A stretch of 25,451 nt of DNA from positions 1 through 25,451 of IMG/VR virus record IMGVR_UViG_3300047564_004966. The stretch is one strand, 5' to 3'. Source of the stretch: a virus. Shown here in pieces: positions 5,996 to 13,541 of the stretch; position 1 is the first letter of the stretch, and every line of letters begins with the position of its first letter. Made by a program: the position numbers and the translations under genes. The notes beneath the pieces are model-generated. The model was not told the origin of the DNA, did no database searches, and was given only the letters and a program-made list of their open reading frames with translations.

Positions 5996-7741
5996 ATGAT
6001 ATTTGGTTCATTAATGATGGTGATTGCCATCGCTATTAGTGCAATTGCAGCCTGGTATTCAATTGCCGGTCTTACTGCTATTTTTAGTGCGGCAGTGATT
6101 CCTGTTATCATTATGGGTGGCTCACTAGAAGCCGGAAAGATTGTTGCTACAGTTTGGTTGCACAATAACTGGCAACGAGCCGGATGGCTTTATAAAACTT
6201 ATCTTGTCCCGGCAATTGTATTCCTAATGCTACTAACATCAATGGGGATCTTTGGCTTCTTGAGCAAGGCACATTCGGATCAAAGCCTAGTAACCGGGGA
6301 TGCTACTTCCAAAGTTGCTATCTATGATGAAAAGATTGCTACCGAACGAGAAAACATAGCACAAGCCAAACGAGCACTAGAACAAATGAATGCACAAGTA
6401 GACCAAATGTTAGGTCGTACTGATACGGATAGAGGTGCTGAACGAGCAGTAGTCATTAGAAAAAATCAAACCCGAGAGCGAGCTGCGTTAAACACAGAAA
6501 TTAATAAAGCACAAAAAGAAATTCAACGACTACAAGCCGAGCGAGCACCATTTGCTTCTGAGGCCAGAAAGGTAGAAGCCGAAGTCGGACCTATCAAATA
6601 TATCGCTGCCCTTATATACGGCGACAATCCCGATCAAAACGTTCTTGAGCGGGCTGTACGCTGGGTTATTATTCTTATTGTGGTTGTTTTTGATCCGCTG
6701 GCCTTGACGCTTATCCTTGCTGCCAACAAACAGTTTGAATGGGCAAGACAAGGCACCGGTGGTTGGGTACATGATGAGGAAGAAAAAATTGCTTCGGTAG
6801 TTGCTGCGACTGATGAAGCCCTAGCAGAGTCGCCACCTCCGCATGATTCCACCCAGGACGATCAAGCTGCAATGAACATCAATCCAGAACCAATTGGTAT
6901 GGAGATCAGACCATTTACTGAAGAAGAAATCGCAGCCCTTGACCAGTATGCAAATACGATACCAGCACACGATTCTATCCAATCGGAAGAGGAGTTTTTT
7001 GCCCGTGCTGAATATGCCGCACTTACAGCTGATGTGTTAGATGAACAACAACGTGCCGAACAAGCAAATGCCGTAATTGCAGAAATACCTCGACCAGAAC
7101 CAGACCTTGACATTCCTATCTTAGAAAATGAGGAAATGTGGGCACAGCGTGTGATTGATGAGCACGATGAAAAATTCAAATACGAAGCCGACGATGGCGC
7201 ATTAACAGATGAACAAATTGCTCAAGTTAAAGCATCAGTGGAGGAAGAATACCCTAATGTTGCGGCTGCTGACAATGCAGCAAAGTCAGTAGAGGAAGAG
7301 GTACCGCAACCACCTCCTGTGGATGAATTCAATACACCAATTCGACGCGGCGCAGATTATGCTGTGCGCTACAAAGGTAAAGTTTATAATCTAGATGCTT
7401 TTAATAAACTATACCCTAGCATGGCTATACAAGCCGATAACGAAACATTAGACAATGCCAGCCAATGTGGCTTCGGAGAACGTTTTCCAGATAGTCCCAT
7501 GAAAGGCGATATGTTTATCAGGACTGATTATCTTCCTGACCGATTATTCAAATGGAACGGCATCAAATGGATTGAAGTAGACAAAACAACCACTGACAGT
7601 TACACTTACAATCAGGCTTACATACAACACTTGATTCAAAAGCTAGAAGCTGGCGAATACGAAATTGAAGATCTTAGCGATGCTGAACAGGCACAAGTTG
7701 AACAACAGATTGAACAAATTTTAAAAAATAACAATGGTTAG
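5996..7741 (+). CDS. large membrane protein with periplasmic or cytoplasmic coiled coil
   Basis: A 581-residue protein with hydrophobic segments at about 4-25, 27-48, 68-89 and 222-243. Between the third and fourth lies a charged coiled coil (about 105-195; heptad-like EKIATERENIAQAKRALEQM and LNTEINKAQKEIQRLQAER). The C-terminal half is very acidic with Pro/Glu-rich low complexity (about 275-450). It ends in a compact part containing MKGDMFIRTDYLPDRLFKWN and an acidic tail. The architecture is clear but I recognise no enzyme motif. Dual promoters (near-consensus sigma70 and exact late box) suggest it is needed throughout infection. It could scaffold phage proteins at the inner membrane; that is speculation. 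Confidence 0.75.
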   Translation: MIFGSLMMVIAIAISAIAAWYSIAGLTAIFSAAVIPVIIMGGSLEAGKIVATVWLHNNWQRAGWLYKTYLVPAIVFLMLLTSMGIFGFLSKAHSDQSLVTGDATSKVAIYDEKIATERENIAQAKRALEQMNAQVDQMLGRTDTDRGAERAVVIRKNQTRERAALNTEINKAQKEIQRLQAERAPFASEARKVEAEVGPIKYIAALIYGDNPDQNVLERAVRWVIILIVVVFDPLALTLILAANKQFEWARQGTGGWVHDEEEKIASVVAATDEALAESPPPHDSTQDDQAAMNINPEPIGMEIRPFTEEEIAALDQYANTIPAHDSIQSEEEFFARAEYAALTADVLDEQQRAEQANAVIAEIPRPEPDLDIPILENEEMWAQRVIDEHDEKFKYEADDGALTDEQIAQVKASVEEEYPNVAAADNAAKSVEEEVPQPPPVDEFNTPIRRGADYAVRYKGKVYNLDAFNKLYPSMAIQADNETLDNASQCGFGERFPDSPMKGDMFIRTDYLPDRLFKWNGIKWIEVDKTTTDSYTYNQAYIQHLIQKLEAGEYEIEDLSDAEQAQVEQQIEQILKNNNG

Positions 7742-8075
7742 TAATTTAGTTACGCCCCCAGACATTGTGAACAATGATTTACAATCGATTGTGCTAGTAG
7801 AGCCGGAACAGGTGGATCTAGATGCAATTATTAATTTCTGTAGGCACTCTCCCCGGGCGTTTAATGTATATGTTTATACTCCTAACATGAATAACACAAA
7901 CTGGTTAGAGCGAGCAGTAGAAGCAAGTGATGCAGTAATTGTTAATTCAAGATCTAACAGTTACAAGGATCTATGTTTGTTAGATAAAACATATTATTAT
8001 GGAGAACATTTATACTTGGAAAATCCTAGAAAAATTTCAGATCCATTACATTACTTTGTAACACAATTAAGTTAG
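7734..8075 (+). CDS. conserved hypothetical, alpha/beta
   Basis: A 113-residue protein overlapping the preceding gene by eight bases. Alternating hydrophobic strands and helices (QSIVLVEPEQVDLDAIINF; FNVYVYTPNMN; SDAVIVNSRSNSYKD) suggest a small Rossmann-like fold. No catalytic motif is certain. A base-modification or nucleoside-binding role would be a guess. It is translationally coupled to the membrane protein and precedes bS21. Confidence 0.65.
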   Translation: MVSNLVTPPDIVNNDLQSIVLVEPEQVDLDAIINFCRHSPRAFNVYVYTPNMNNTNWLERAVEASDAVIVNSRSNSYKDLCLLDKTYYYGEHLYLENPRKISDPLHYFVTQLS

Positions 8076-8083
8076 ATAAATAG
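8075..8083 (+). promoter_or_regulatory. late-type promoter box GATAAATAG
   Basis: The TAAATA core begins right after the stop codon of the upstream gene. It ends four bases before the ATG of the bS21 gene at 8088, with no Shine-Dalgarno sequence between. Confidence 0.5.
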
Positions 8084-8087
8084 TCCT

Positions 8088-8324
8088 ATGTACGATAAAT
8101 CAAATAAAGTTAACGGAAATCTTGTCATTGTCACACACGACAACGTAGAAAAAGCTTTGCGTAAATTTAAAAAGAAAGTGGCAGAATCAGGTCTACTTCA
8201 AGAATTGCGCGAACGTGAAACCTATGAAAAACCAACAACTAGACGTAAAAAGGCACACAACGCTGCTGTTCGTCGTTGGAAGAAAAAACTAGCCGACGAA
8301 CAACTGCCCAAAAAAATGTACTAA
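8088..8324 (+). CDS. rpsU: phage-encoded ribosomal protein bS21
   Basis: The 78-residue protein matches bacterial bS21. The stretch VEKALRKFKKKVAESGLLQE corresponds to the ALRRFKR region, and RERETYEKPTTRRKKAHNAA to the family hallmark RRREFYEKPTxxRKR. A basic C-terminus ends in PKKMY where the bacterial protein ends in a similar basic Leu-Tyr. In the cell bS21 sits at the 30S platform next to the anti-Shine-Dalgarno end of 16S rRNA and helps initiation. A phage copy could replace the host protein and bias initiation towards phage mRNAs. The first 12 residues are extra compared with E. coli. It follows a late-type box and overlaps the next gene as TAATG. Confidence 0.93.
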   Translation: MYDKSNKVNGNLVIVTHDNVEKALRKFKKKVAESGLLQELRERETYEKPTTRRKKAHNAAVRRWKKKLADEQLPKKMY

Positions 8325-8575
8325 TGTATATTGAATTTCGCTTGCCATCAGGCGCAGGCGGCGCCGCAGCTGGCACAGCACTTGCTCAAATTAATATAGA
8401 TATTGATCGTTGGGTAAAAAAATACGATATAAAATCGTATAGAACAAAAATACACAAATACACATATAGATTGAGTCTTTCCAATGACAAAGTCTATACA
8501 CATTTTGCTTTAACTTGGGATCCGGTATACAATGCATCTAGAAATTTTGTGTTTAAAAATCCTGACAACAACTAA
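8324..8575 (+). CDS. conserved hypothetical coupled to bS21
   Basis: An 83-residue protein that begins MYIEFRLPSGAGGAAAGTAL. The ATG at 8324 overlaps the bS21 stop (TAATG). I choose it over an upstream in-frame ATG at 8276 because the extra residues would merely read bS21 in another frame. The body is a mixed alpha/beta protein (RWVKKYDIKSYRTKIHKYTY; FALTWDPVYNASRNFVF). From memory, similar proteins are common in uncultivated marine phages, without a function. The stop overlaps the stop of the convergent glycosyltransferase gene. Confidence 0.7.
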   Translation: MYIEFRLPSGAGGAAAGTALAQINIDIDRWVKKYDIKSYRTKIHKYTYRLSLSNDKVYTHFALTWDPVYNASRNFVFKNPDNN

Positions 8576-9618
8576 GAAATTGTTTTAATTAGTTTGTCTA
8601 ATATTTTAAATTTAAATTCTTCACTCTGCACCATCTGCAAATTGTGATGTCTTCTTTCGTATGTGTCCTGCCAGATTTTATCTAAATCCTTGCACATCAA
8701 ATTATCTACTATATCCAAGATAGCAGAAATTTTGTCTCTAATATCTTTTGGTGATGATCCTAAAATATTATCATAGCGTTGATGATCAATGATATCATTG
8801 AATGTATCTAGTCCTAAATCATTTAAATGCTTTATAATACCCGGTGGCCCCAAGCATAATAATAATTGTCCTGAAAAAAACGGTTTCCAAATTTTTTCAC
8901 TCACAAATTGTTCAGTTATCCCAGATTCGGTTATATAATCAATGTATGATAATTCGTGTGCTCTACTGGCATTTCCCACGTAAGCCCAACCCACCGGATC
9001 GGGTTCGTCGGGTAAGGTAACAGTAATAGGCAAAGGCAAAGCAGATAAAATATTTTTTTCTTCTTGGGTTAATTCTGTTAAAACATAGTTTACTAGATTG
9101 TCAGTTGGAACACCATTAGGAGAATTTAACCAATGAAAGCTGGTTATAGCTTGATCAAACCACGACCTAGTACTCATATGTATTAAATTTAAAGTCCTAT
9201 GCAACCACGGATTCATGTTTAAACACTGAATTGGATACGGTCTAGTTTTTTTTATGTCGTAAACTTGACGAGTGGGATTGTCTAGCGATTGAAAATAGTA
9301 AAATGGAAAATATACAATATTTTTATCCGTGGAATTGTGGTATGAAAAATTGCTAGTAACATAAGCAAACTGGTGTTTCATTTGCAATGATTTAATCCAA
9401 TCGTAACATTGATCTACACAATTTGGAACAAATGATGTGTCAAATAAAATTAAATCGCAGTTGGGATTTACAAATTTGTAAATGTCTATGTCTTTATCTA
9501 AATACAAATTGTAGTCAAGTGCAGGAAAAATTTCAATTCTTTTTGTGCTGTGCTGATCACAAAATTTACGGAGTTGAAAATCTGGATTCCAAATTGGATT
9601 ACCATTTCTATCTATCAT
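8572..9618 (-). CDS. GT10-like glycosyltransferase
   Basis: The only clear minus-strand gene here, 348 residues. Residues 238-258 (EQFVSEKIWKPFFSG, then LLLCLG) match the nucleotide-sugar binding motif of the alpha-1,3-fucosyltransferase (GT10) family, where it reads FVTEKLWxAL..G..P...G. ITESGITEQ just before and DTFNDIID after also fit. The N-terminal half is less conserved and resembles other marine phage glycosyltransferases only in general layout. It is soluble, with no signal peptide. It may glycosylate a virion protein or the host envelope; the donor sugar is unknown. It lies convergent to the bS21 operon (4-base overlap of stops) and divergent from dnaK, so it looks like an inserted cargo gene. 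Confidence 0.65.
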   Translation of the reverse strand: MIDRNGNPIWNPDFQLRKFCDQHSTKRIEIFPALDYNLYLDKDIDIYKFVNPNCDLILFDTSFVPNCVDQCYDWIKSLQMKHQFAYVTSNFSYHNSTDKNIVYFPFYYFQSLDNPTRQVYDIKKTRPYPIQCLNMNPWLHRTLNLIHMSTRSWFDQAITSFHWLNSPNGVPTDNLVNYVLTELTQEEKNILSALPLPITVTLPDEPDPVGWAYVGNASRAHELSYIDYITESGITEQFVSEKIWKPFFSGQLLLCLGPPGIIKHLNDLGLDTFNDIIDHQRYDNILGSSPKDIRDKISAILDIVDNLMCKDLDKIWQDTYERRHHNLQMVQSEEFKFKILDKLIKTIS

Positions 9619-9621
9619 TTT

Positions 9622-9630
9622 TTATTTACC
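9622..9630 (-). promoter_or_regulatory. possible minus-strand late-type box GGTAAATAA
   Basis: Read on the minus strand, GGTAAATAA lies three bases before the glycosyltransferase ATG (9618). It shares the TAAATA core and close spacing of the plus-strand boxes. Evidence is weak because the region is AT-rich. Confidence 0.3.
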
Positions 9631-9657
9631 GAACTAAAATTTTGGTTAATAAATTAC

Positions 9658-9686
9658 TTGAAAACTGCTAATATAATTGCTATACT
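9658..9686 (+). promoter_or_regulatory. sigma70-type promoter for dnaK
   Basis: TTGAAA (9658-9663), a 17-base spacer and TATACT (9681-9686) preceded by TGC. It would start transcription near 9693 and give dnaK a leader of about 60 bases with an AAGGAG ribosome site. No heat-shock sigma32 pattern (CTTGAA ... CCCCAT) is complete: CTTGAA is present but the -10 is not of that type. Confidence 0.65.
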
Positions 9687-9691
9687 ATATA

Positions 9692-9700
9692 ATAAATAAA
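9692..9700 (+). promoter_or_regulatory. late-type box AATAAATAA upstream of dnaK
   Basis: The TAAATA core lies six bases downstream of the sigma70 -10 element and 53 bases before the dnaK ATG. It could give late expression in addition to the host-type promoter. The AT-rich surroundings lower confidence. Confidence 0.35.
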
Positions 9701-9753
9701 CATGGATGCCGTAACGGGTCCTAACACTAACTTGCTTATTTTAAGGAGAAAAT

Positions 9754-11637
9754 ATGAGTACAATCATTGGTATTGATCTTGGTACCACTAATAGCTGCGT
9801 AGCAGTAGTCGAAAACGGAATCCCTCGAGTAATTGAAAATTCAGAAGGTGCTAGAACCACACCTAGCATTGTTGCCTACACCACTGACGAAATTCTTGTT
9901 GGTGCTAGTGCCAAGCGTCAGGCAGTAACCAATCCCAAAAACACTATCTATGCTGCCAAACGACTAATTGGTCGAAAGTTCCAAGAACAAGCAGTACAAA
10001 AAGATATCAATTTAATGCCTTACACGATTACCGAAGCTGCCAATGGTGATGCTTGGGTGTCAGCACTAGATCGAGAACTTGCACCACCACAGATTTCAGC
10101 CGAAGTTCTGCGTAAAATGAAAAAAACAGCCGAAGATTATCTTGGCCACGAAGTTACTCGAGCAGTAATTACAGTTCCTGCTTACTTTAATGACAGCCAG
10201 CGCCAAGCTACCAAAGATGCAGGAGCAATTGCTGGACTAGAAGTTCTGCGTATTATCAATGAGCCGACCGCAGCGGCATTGGCTTATGGAGCAGACAAAA
10301 GTGACAAAAAGGATCGCAAAATTGCTGTTTATGATCTTGGTGGTGGCACCTTTGATATATCTATTATCGACATCGCTGATGTGGATGGTGATAAACAATT
10401 CGAAGTACTTAGCACCAATGGGGATACATTCCTAGGCGGCGAAGACTTCGACCAACGCATTATGGATTACTTGATCACTGAGTTCAAAAGGGAAAGCGGT
10501 GTCGATCTCGCCCGAGACGTTATGGCTCTACAGCGTCTCAAAGAAGCAGCAGAAAAAACAAAAATTGAATTGAGTAACAGCACACAGACAGATGTCAACT
10601 TGCCTTACATCACTGCCGATGCTTCGGGCCCTAAACATCTTAATGTAAAGATTACTCGTGCTAAACTAGAAAGTCTAGTTGAAGACCTAATTCAACGCAG
10701 CATTGAACCTTGCCGTACAGCTATGCAGGATGCCGGTGTAATGGCGTCCGACATCGACGAAGTTATCCTTGTTGGTGGTATGACACGTATGCCTCGGGTT
10801 CAAGAAGAAGTTGAAAAATTATTTGGACGGGCACCACGACGTGATGTCAATCCAGATGAAGCAGTCGCAGTAGGAGCAGCAGTACAAGGTGCTGTCCTCG
10901 GCGGCGAACGCAAAGACGTTCTACTCCTTGACGTAACCCCACTAAGCCTAGGCATCGAAACCATGGGCGGAGTGATGACCAAACTAATACAGAAGAATAC
11001 CACTATTCCCACCAAGCATAGCCAGGTATTCTCCACGGCCGAAGACAACCAGCCGGCTGTAACGATCAAAGTTTATCAAGGTGAACGTGAACTTGCACAA
11101 TATAATAAACTATTAGGCGAATTTAATTTGGAAGGAATTCAACCTGCTCCACGCGGTGTACCACAAGTAGAAGTCACGCTGGATGTTGATGCCAATGGTA
11201 TTCTCAAAGTAAGTGCCCGTGATAAACAAACTGGCAAAGAAAATCGGATTACTATCAAGAGTGACAGTGGTCTGAGCCGGGAGCAGATTGAAGAAATGAT
11301 TCGCGATGCTGAAGCAAATGCTGATGCTGACAAGAAACAACGCGAGTTAATTGATGTAAGGAACCAAGCGGACACAGTTGTCCACAAGGTTCGCACTGAT
11401 CTGAAAGAAGTTGAGGGCCGACTCTCAGAGGATCAGACGAAGACAATACAAGATGCTATCGCTAAACTAGAAGAAGCAGTATCAGGCACAGACCAAGAAG
11501 CAATTACAACTCGATTGAGTGAATTGCTTGTGGCCTCTGCTGCAATTAATGAAGTAAAGCAATCGACTACAGAGGAGTCTGCAAAGCCCAATGCGGATGA
11601 CACGGTGGTTGATGCTGAGTTTACAGAAAAGAAGTAA
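9754..11637 (+). CDS. dnaK: full-length Hsp70 chaperone DnaK
   Basis: The 627-residue protein is a complete DnaK. The ATPase domain spans about 1-385 with phosphate loops GIDLGTTNS (6-14) and YDLGGGTFD (193-201). It retains the equivalents of the catalytic Lys70 (Lys69, in AAKRLIGR), Glu171 (Glu170, in INEPTAAA) and Thr199. The adenosine motif is VGGMTRMP. The interdomain linker VLLLDVTP (389-396) is intact, and the substrate-binding domain and lid run from about 400 to 600. The end is [10 protein letters not shown], like the conserved acidic tail of bacterial DnaK. All key residues are present, so it should be active, working with host DnaJ and GrpE since neither is encoded nearby. The strong AAGGAG site fixes the start. 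An IbpA-like Hsp20 and ClpS follow, forming a proteostasis cassette. Confidence 0.97.
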   Translation: MSTIIGIDLGTTNSCVAVVENGIPRVIENSEGARTTPSIVAYTTDEILVGASAKRQAVTNPKNTIYAAKRLIGRKFQEQAVQKDINLMPYTITEAANGDAWVSALDRELAPPQISAEVLRKMKKTAEDYLGHEVTRAVITVPAYFNDSQRQATKDAGAIAGLEVLRIINEPTAAALAYGADKSDKKDRKIAVYDLGGGTFDISIIDIADVDGDKQFEVLSTNGDTFLGGEDFDQRIMDYLITEFKRESGVDLARDVMALQRLKEAAEKTKIELSNSTQTDVNLPYITADASGPKHLNVKITRAKLESLVEDLIQRSIEPCRTAMQDAGVMASDIDEVILVGGMTRMPRVQEEVEKLFGRAPRRDVNPDEAVAVGAAVQGAVLGGERKDVLLLDVTPLSLGIETMGGVMTKLIQKNTTIPTKHSQVFSTAEDNQPAVTIKVYQGERELAQYNKLLGEFNLEGIQPAPRGVPQVEVTLDVDANGILKVSARDKQTGKENRITIKSDSGLSREQIEEMIRDAEANADADKKQRELIDVRNQADTVVHKVRTDLKEVEGRLSEDQTKTIQDAIAKLEEAVSGTDQEAITTRLSELLVASAAINEVKQSTTEESAKPNADDTVVDAEFTEKK

Positions 11638-11646
11638 AGAATATGC

Positions 11647-11675
11647 AGAGTAGATGCCCGGGTGGGGTCTACTCT
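11647..11675 (+). promoter_or_regulatory. hairpin between dnaK and hsp20
   Basis: A perfect inverted repeat, AGAGTAGA (11647-11654) and TCTACTCT (11668-11675). The 13-base G/C-rich loop can add a CCC-GGG helix. No T-tract follows, so it is more likely an mRNA-processing, attenuation or stability element than a full terminator. Confidence 0.55.
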
Positions 11676-11712
11676 CATATATGTCATAACTTGCTTAAGA
11701 AAGGAGACGACT

Positions 11713-12150
11713 ATGACAACATATACAATTAGCACTTTTGATCTACCTACACTACATCGCCACGCCGTGGGCTTTGATAGATTATTCAATGAGCTAGGAC
11801 GCACTTTTGCCAATAGCAAAGCTGATAATTATCCGCCACATAACATTGTAAAAATCGACGAGAATCACTACGCTATCCAACTTGCAGTTGCTGGCTTCAG
11901 TGAAAATGAACTGGACATTGAATACAAAGAAAATGTTCTAACGATTTGTGGCGAACAAAAGCAAAAAGACGAGTATGAATACTTGCACCGAGGAATCAGT
12001 GCTCGTAATTTTGTTCGTCATTTTACTTTAGCAGACAATGTAGAAGTGAAAGGTGCCACTGTAATCAATGGTATCCTGGCAATTAGTCTTGAGCATATTG
12101 TTCCCGAAGAACAAAAAGCCAAAAAAATTGCAATTACCTTTGCTAAGTAA
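11713..12150 (+). CDS. IbpA-like small heat shock protein (Hsp20)
   Basis: The 145-residue protein matches enterobacterial IbpA/IbpB across its length. The N-terminus DLPTLHRHAVGFDRLFNEL corresponds to DLSPLYRSAIGFDRLFNHL. YPPHNIVKIDENHYAIQLAV starts the alpha-crystallin domain, YLHRGISARNFVRHFTLADN is its characteristic strand, and NGILAISLE is near the end. It holds unfolded proteins for DnaK-dependent refolding. The ATG at 11713 is chosen because AAAGGAG precedes it with good spacing; an in-frame ATG upstream at 11662 reads through the intergenic hairpin. Hsp20 genes are known in T4-like cyanophages; pairing with a phage DnaK is unusual. Hairpins flank the gene on both sides. Confidence 0.93.
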   Translation: MTTYTISTFDLPTLHRHAVGFDRLFNELGRTFANSKADNYPPHNIVKIDENHYAIQLAVAGFSENELDIEYKENVLTICGEQKQKDEYEYLHRGISARNFVRHFTLADNVEVKGATVINGILAISLEHIVPEEQKAKKIAITFAK

Positions 12151-12159
12151 TATAATAAC

Positions 12160-12183
12160 AGTAGGGGGAATAATCCCCCTACT
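12160..12183 (+). terminator. strong hairpin after hsp20, possible terminator
   Basis: A perfect 9-bp stem, AGTAGGGGG (12160-12168) with CCCCCTACT (12175-12183), around an AATAAT loop. Only TTTAAA follows, so termination would be partial and some read-through into clpS is likely. It may also protect the 3' end of the hsp20 mRNA. Confidence 0.65.
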
Positions 12184-12199
12184 TTAAACCTACAAGATT

Positions 12200-12511
12200 A
12201 TGAGTAAAACAGACATTGTAGTAAAACCTCGAATTCAGGTTAAAACAAATATTAAACCTCCTAGTTTGTTCAATGTCATTTATCTTAATGACAATGTAAC
12301 TACAATGGAATTTGTTGTAGAAACACTCAAAGCAATTTTTCATCATACAGAAGAAACTGCTTACGAAATTACTAAAAAAATTCACGAAGAAGGTAGCAGT
12401 GTAGTTAGTACACTGCCATATGAAATTGCTGAACAAAAAGGTGTAGAAGCTACATTATTAGCTCGTAACAATGGTTTTCCTCTCAACGTTAAATTAGAAC
12501 CAGCCACTTAA
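12200..12511 (+). CDS. clpS: ClpS-like adaptor of the ClpAP protease
   Basis: A 103-residue protein with the ClpS core from about residue 20. PPSLFNVIYLNDNVTTMEFV matches PPMYKVVLNNDDYTPMEFV, FHHTEETAYEITKKIHEEG follows, and the end is FPLNVKLEPA. The N-degron pocket residues are present: Asn30 and Asp31 (Asn34/Asp35 in E. coli), Met36 (Met40) and His62 (His66). ClpS brings proteins with N-terminal Leu, Phe, Tyr or Trp to ClpAP. A phage copy could redirect host proteolysis. The N-terminal 20 residues are basic and longer than usual. The stop overlaps the start of the next gene as TAATG. Confidence 0.9.
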   Translation: MSKTDIVVKPRIQVKTNIKPPSLFNVIYLNDNVTTMEFVVETLKAIFHHTEETAYEITKKIHEEGSSVVSTLPYEIAEQKGVEATLLARNNGFPLNVKLEPAT

Positions 12512-12984
12512 TGATATTCAATAAAATTCGTGAACTTAAGGACAAAGGACTTAAGATTGGGATCACCTTCTCCACTTTTGACATGCTCCACGCAGGGCAT
12601 GTTGCTATGCTGGCTGAAGCTAAGAATCACTGCGATTATCTTATTGCGGGACTACAAACGGATCCCACAATTGATCGCCCTGATACGAAAAACCGACCAG
12701 TACAGAGTATTGTGGAAAGACAGATTCAACTGGCGGCGTGCCGTTATGTTGATGAAGTTGTTGTGTATCAAACCGAGCAAGATCTAATTGACTTACTTTT
12801 AATTCTTCCATTGGATGTTAGAATACTAGGTGTAGAATATGCAGATAGACCATTTACTGGAGATGCCGAATGTTATGCTCGTGGCATACAAATAGTTTTT
12901 AACGGTAGAGATCATTCGTTTAGTTCCAGCAGTCTGCGTAAGCGTGTAGCAGCAAGCGAAGCAGACAAAGCCCTAAGGAGTTAA
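12511..12984 (+). CDS. cytidylyltransferase-like nucleotidyltransferase
   Basis: A 157-residue protein of the nucleotidyltransferase alpha/beta phosphodiesterase superfamily. GITFSTFDMLHAGHVAML contains the HxGH catalytic motif (His27-Ala-Gly-His30). A later FSSSSLRKRV occupies the place of the ISTT-type second nucleotide-binding motif. The family includes glycerol-3-phosphate cytidylyltransferase (TagD), heptose and FAD/PPAT-type enzymes; size and motif are nearest to the TagD/ADP-heptose type. The substrate cannot be deduced. It is translationally coupled to clpS upstream and lies two bases before the exonuclease gene, within the same operon. Confidence 0.8.
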   Translation: MIFNKIRELKDKGLKIGITFSTFDMLHAGHVAMLAEAKNHCDYLIAGLQTDPTIDRPDTKNRPVQSIVERQIQLAACRYVDEVVVYQTEQDLIDLLLILPLDVRILGVEYADRPFTGDAECYARGIQIVFNGRDHSFSSSSLRKRVAASEADKALRS

Positions 12985-12986
12985 TT

Positions 12987-13541
12987 GTGGATGCCATGTT
13001 AGATCTTGAAACATTAAGCACTAGACCTTGGGCAGTTATTCTAACTCTAGGTGCTGTAAAATTTAGTCCCTGGGACGAGGAAGTTGACACTGATCAAGGT
13101 CTTTATCTTAAACCAGACGTGGATGAACAACTATCAATTGATCGCCATGTACAGGATCTAACTGTTGAATGGTGGGGCAAACAAACTGAAGAAGTACGAG
13201 AAGAAGCAATGGGCACAGAAGGTAGAATTAGTATTAATTCTATGCTAGATGAGCTCAATCGTTTTTTAGTTGGCGTAGATAATATTTGGTGTCAAGGCCC
13301 GGCATTTGATATTGTTATACTAGAAGACTTGTATAGACAAGTTGATAGGCCGACGCCTTGGCAATTTTGGCAGATTCGTGATAGTCGTACATTGTTTGGT
13401 GTACACGGAGATCCAAGACAAAAAGATAGACACGGTGCTCATAATGCACTAATTGATTGTTATTATCAAGCTAGAGCTGTGCAGCAGATATATAAGAATG
13501 TTGGTGTTAAAAAACGTACATATGAAAGTGCAAGCAAATAA
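12987..13541 (+). CDS. DexA-like 3'-5' exonuclease (DEDD fold)
   Basis: The 184-residue protein has the DEDD exonuclease motifs. LDLETLSTRPWAVILTLGAV gives the first acidic pair (Asp6, Glu8), GPAFDIVILEDLY gives Asp108, and HGAHNALIDCYYQA gives His152 and Asp157. This order and length match the T4 DexA / Rv2179c family of 3'-5' exonucleases, which act on DNA or RNA. The GTG at 12987 is chosen as start since AAGGAG lies six bases before it; the ATG at 12996 would be 15 bases away. In a T4-like phage it may help degrade host nucleic acid or recycle nucleotides. The stop overlaps the next ATG as TAATG. Confidence 0.88.
   Translation: MDAMLDLETLSTRPWAVILTLGAVKFSPWDEEVDTDQGLYLKPDVDEQLSIDRHVQDLTVEWWGKQTEEVREEAMGTEGRISINSMLDELNRFLVGVDNIWCQGPAFDIVILEDLYRQVDRPTPWQFWQIRDSRTLFGVHGDPRQKDRHGAHNALIDCYYQARAVQQIYKNVGVKKRTYESASK

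Noticed and set aside
6862-7179. 105-residue Ser-rich minus-strand ORF within the 581-aa membrane protein gene
   Set aside because: Serine- and alanine-rich shadow of an acidic, Glu/Ala-coding tract; no promoter or ribosome site.
9658-9686. Heat-shock (sigma32) promoter for dnaK
   Set aside because: CTTGAA is present at the -35 position, but the -10 is TATACT, not CCCCAT-like; the sigma70 reading fits better.
9702-9775. Short ORF starting ATG at 9702 in the dnaK leader, close to the AATAAATAA box
   Set aside because: It has no ribosome site, encodes a nondescript peptide and runs over the true dnaK start; it is more likely untranslated leader.
10800-11069. 89-residue minus-strand ORF opposite dnaK
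   Set aside because: dnaK is conserved on the plus strand along the whole stretch; the reverse frame has no ribosome site and no recognisable motif.
11433-11819. 128-residue minus-strand ORF spanning the dnaK-hsp20 gap
   Set aside because: It crosses two well-supported plus-strand genes and an intergenic hairpin; no initiation signals.
12160-12183. Full-strength intrinsic terminator after hsp20
   Set aside because: The stem is strong, but only three T bases follow, so I list it as a hairpin with possible partial termination rather than a definite stop.
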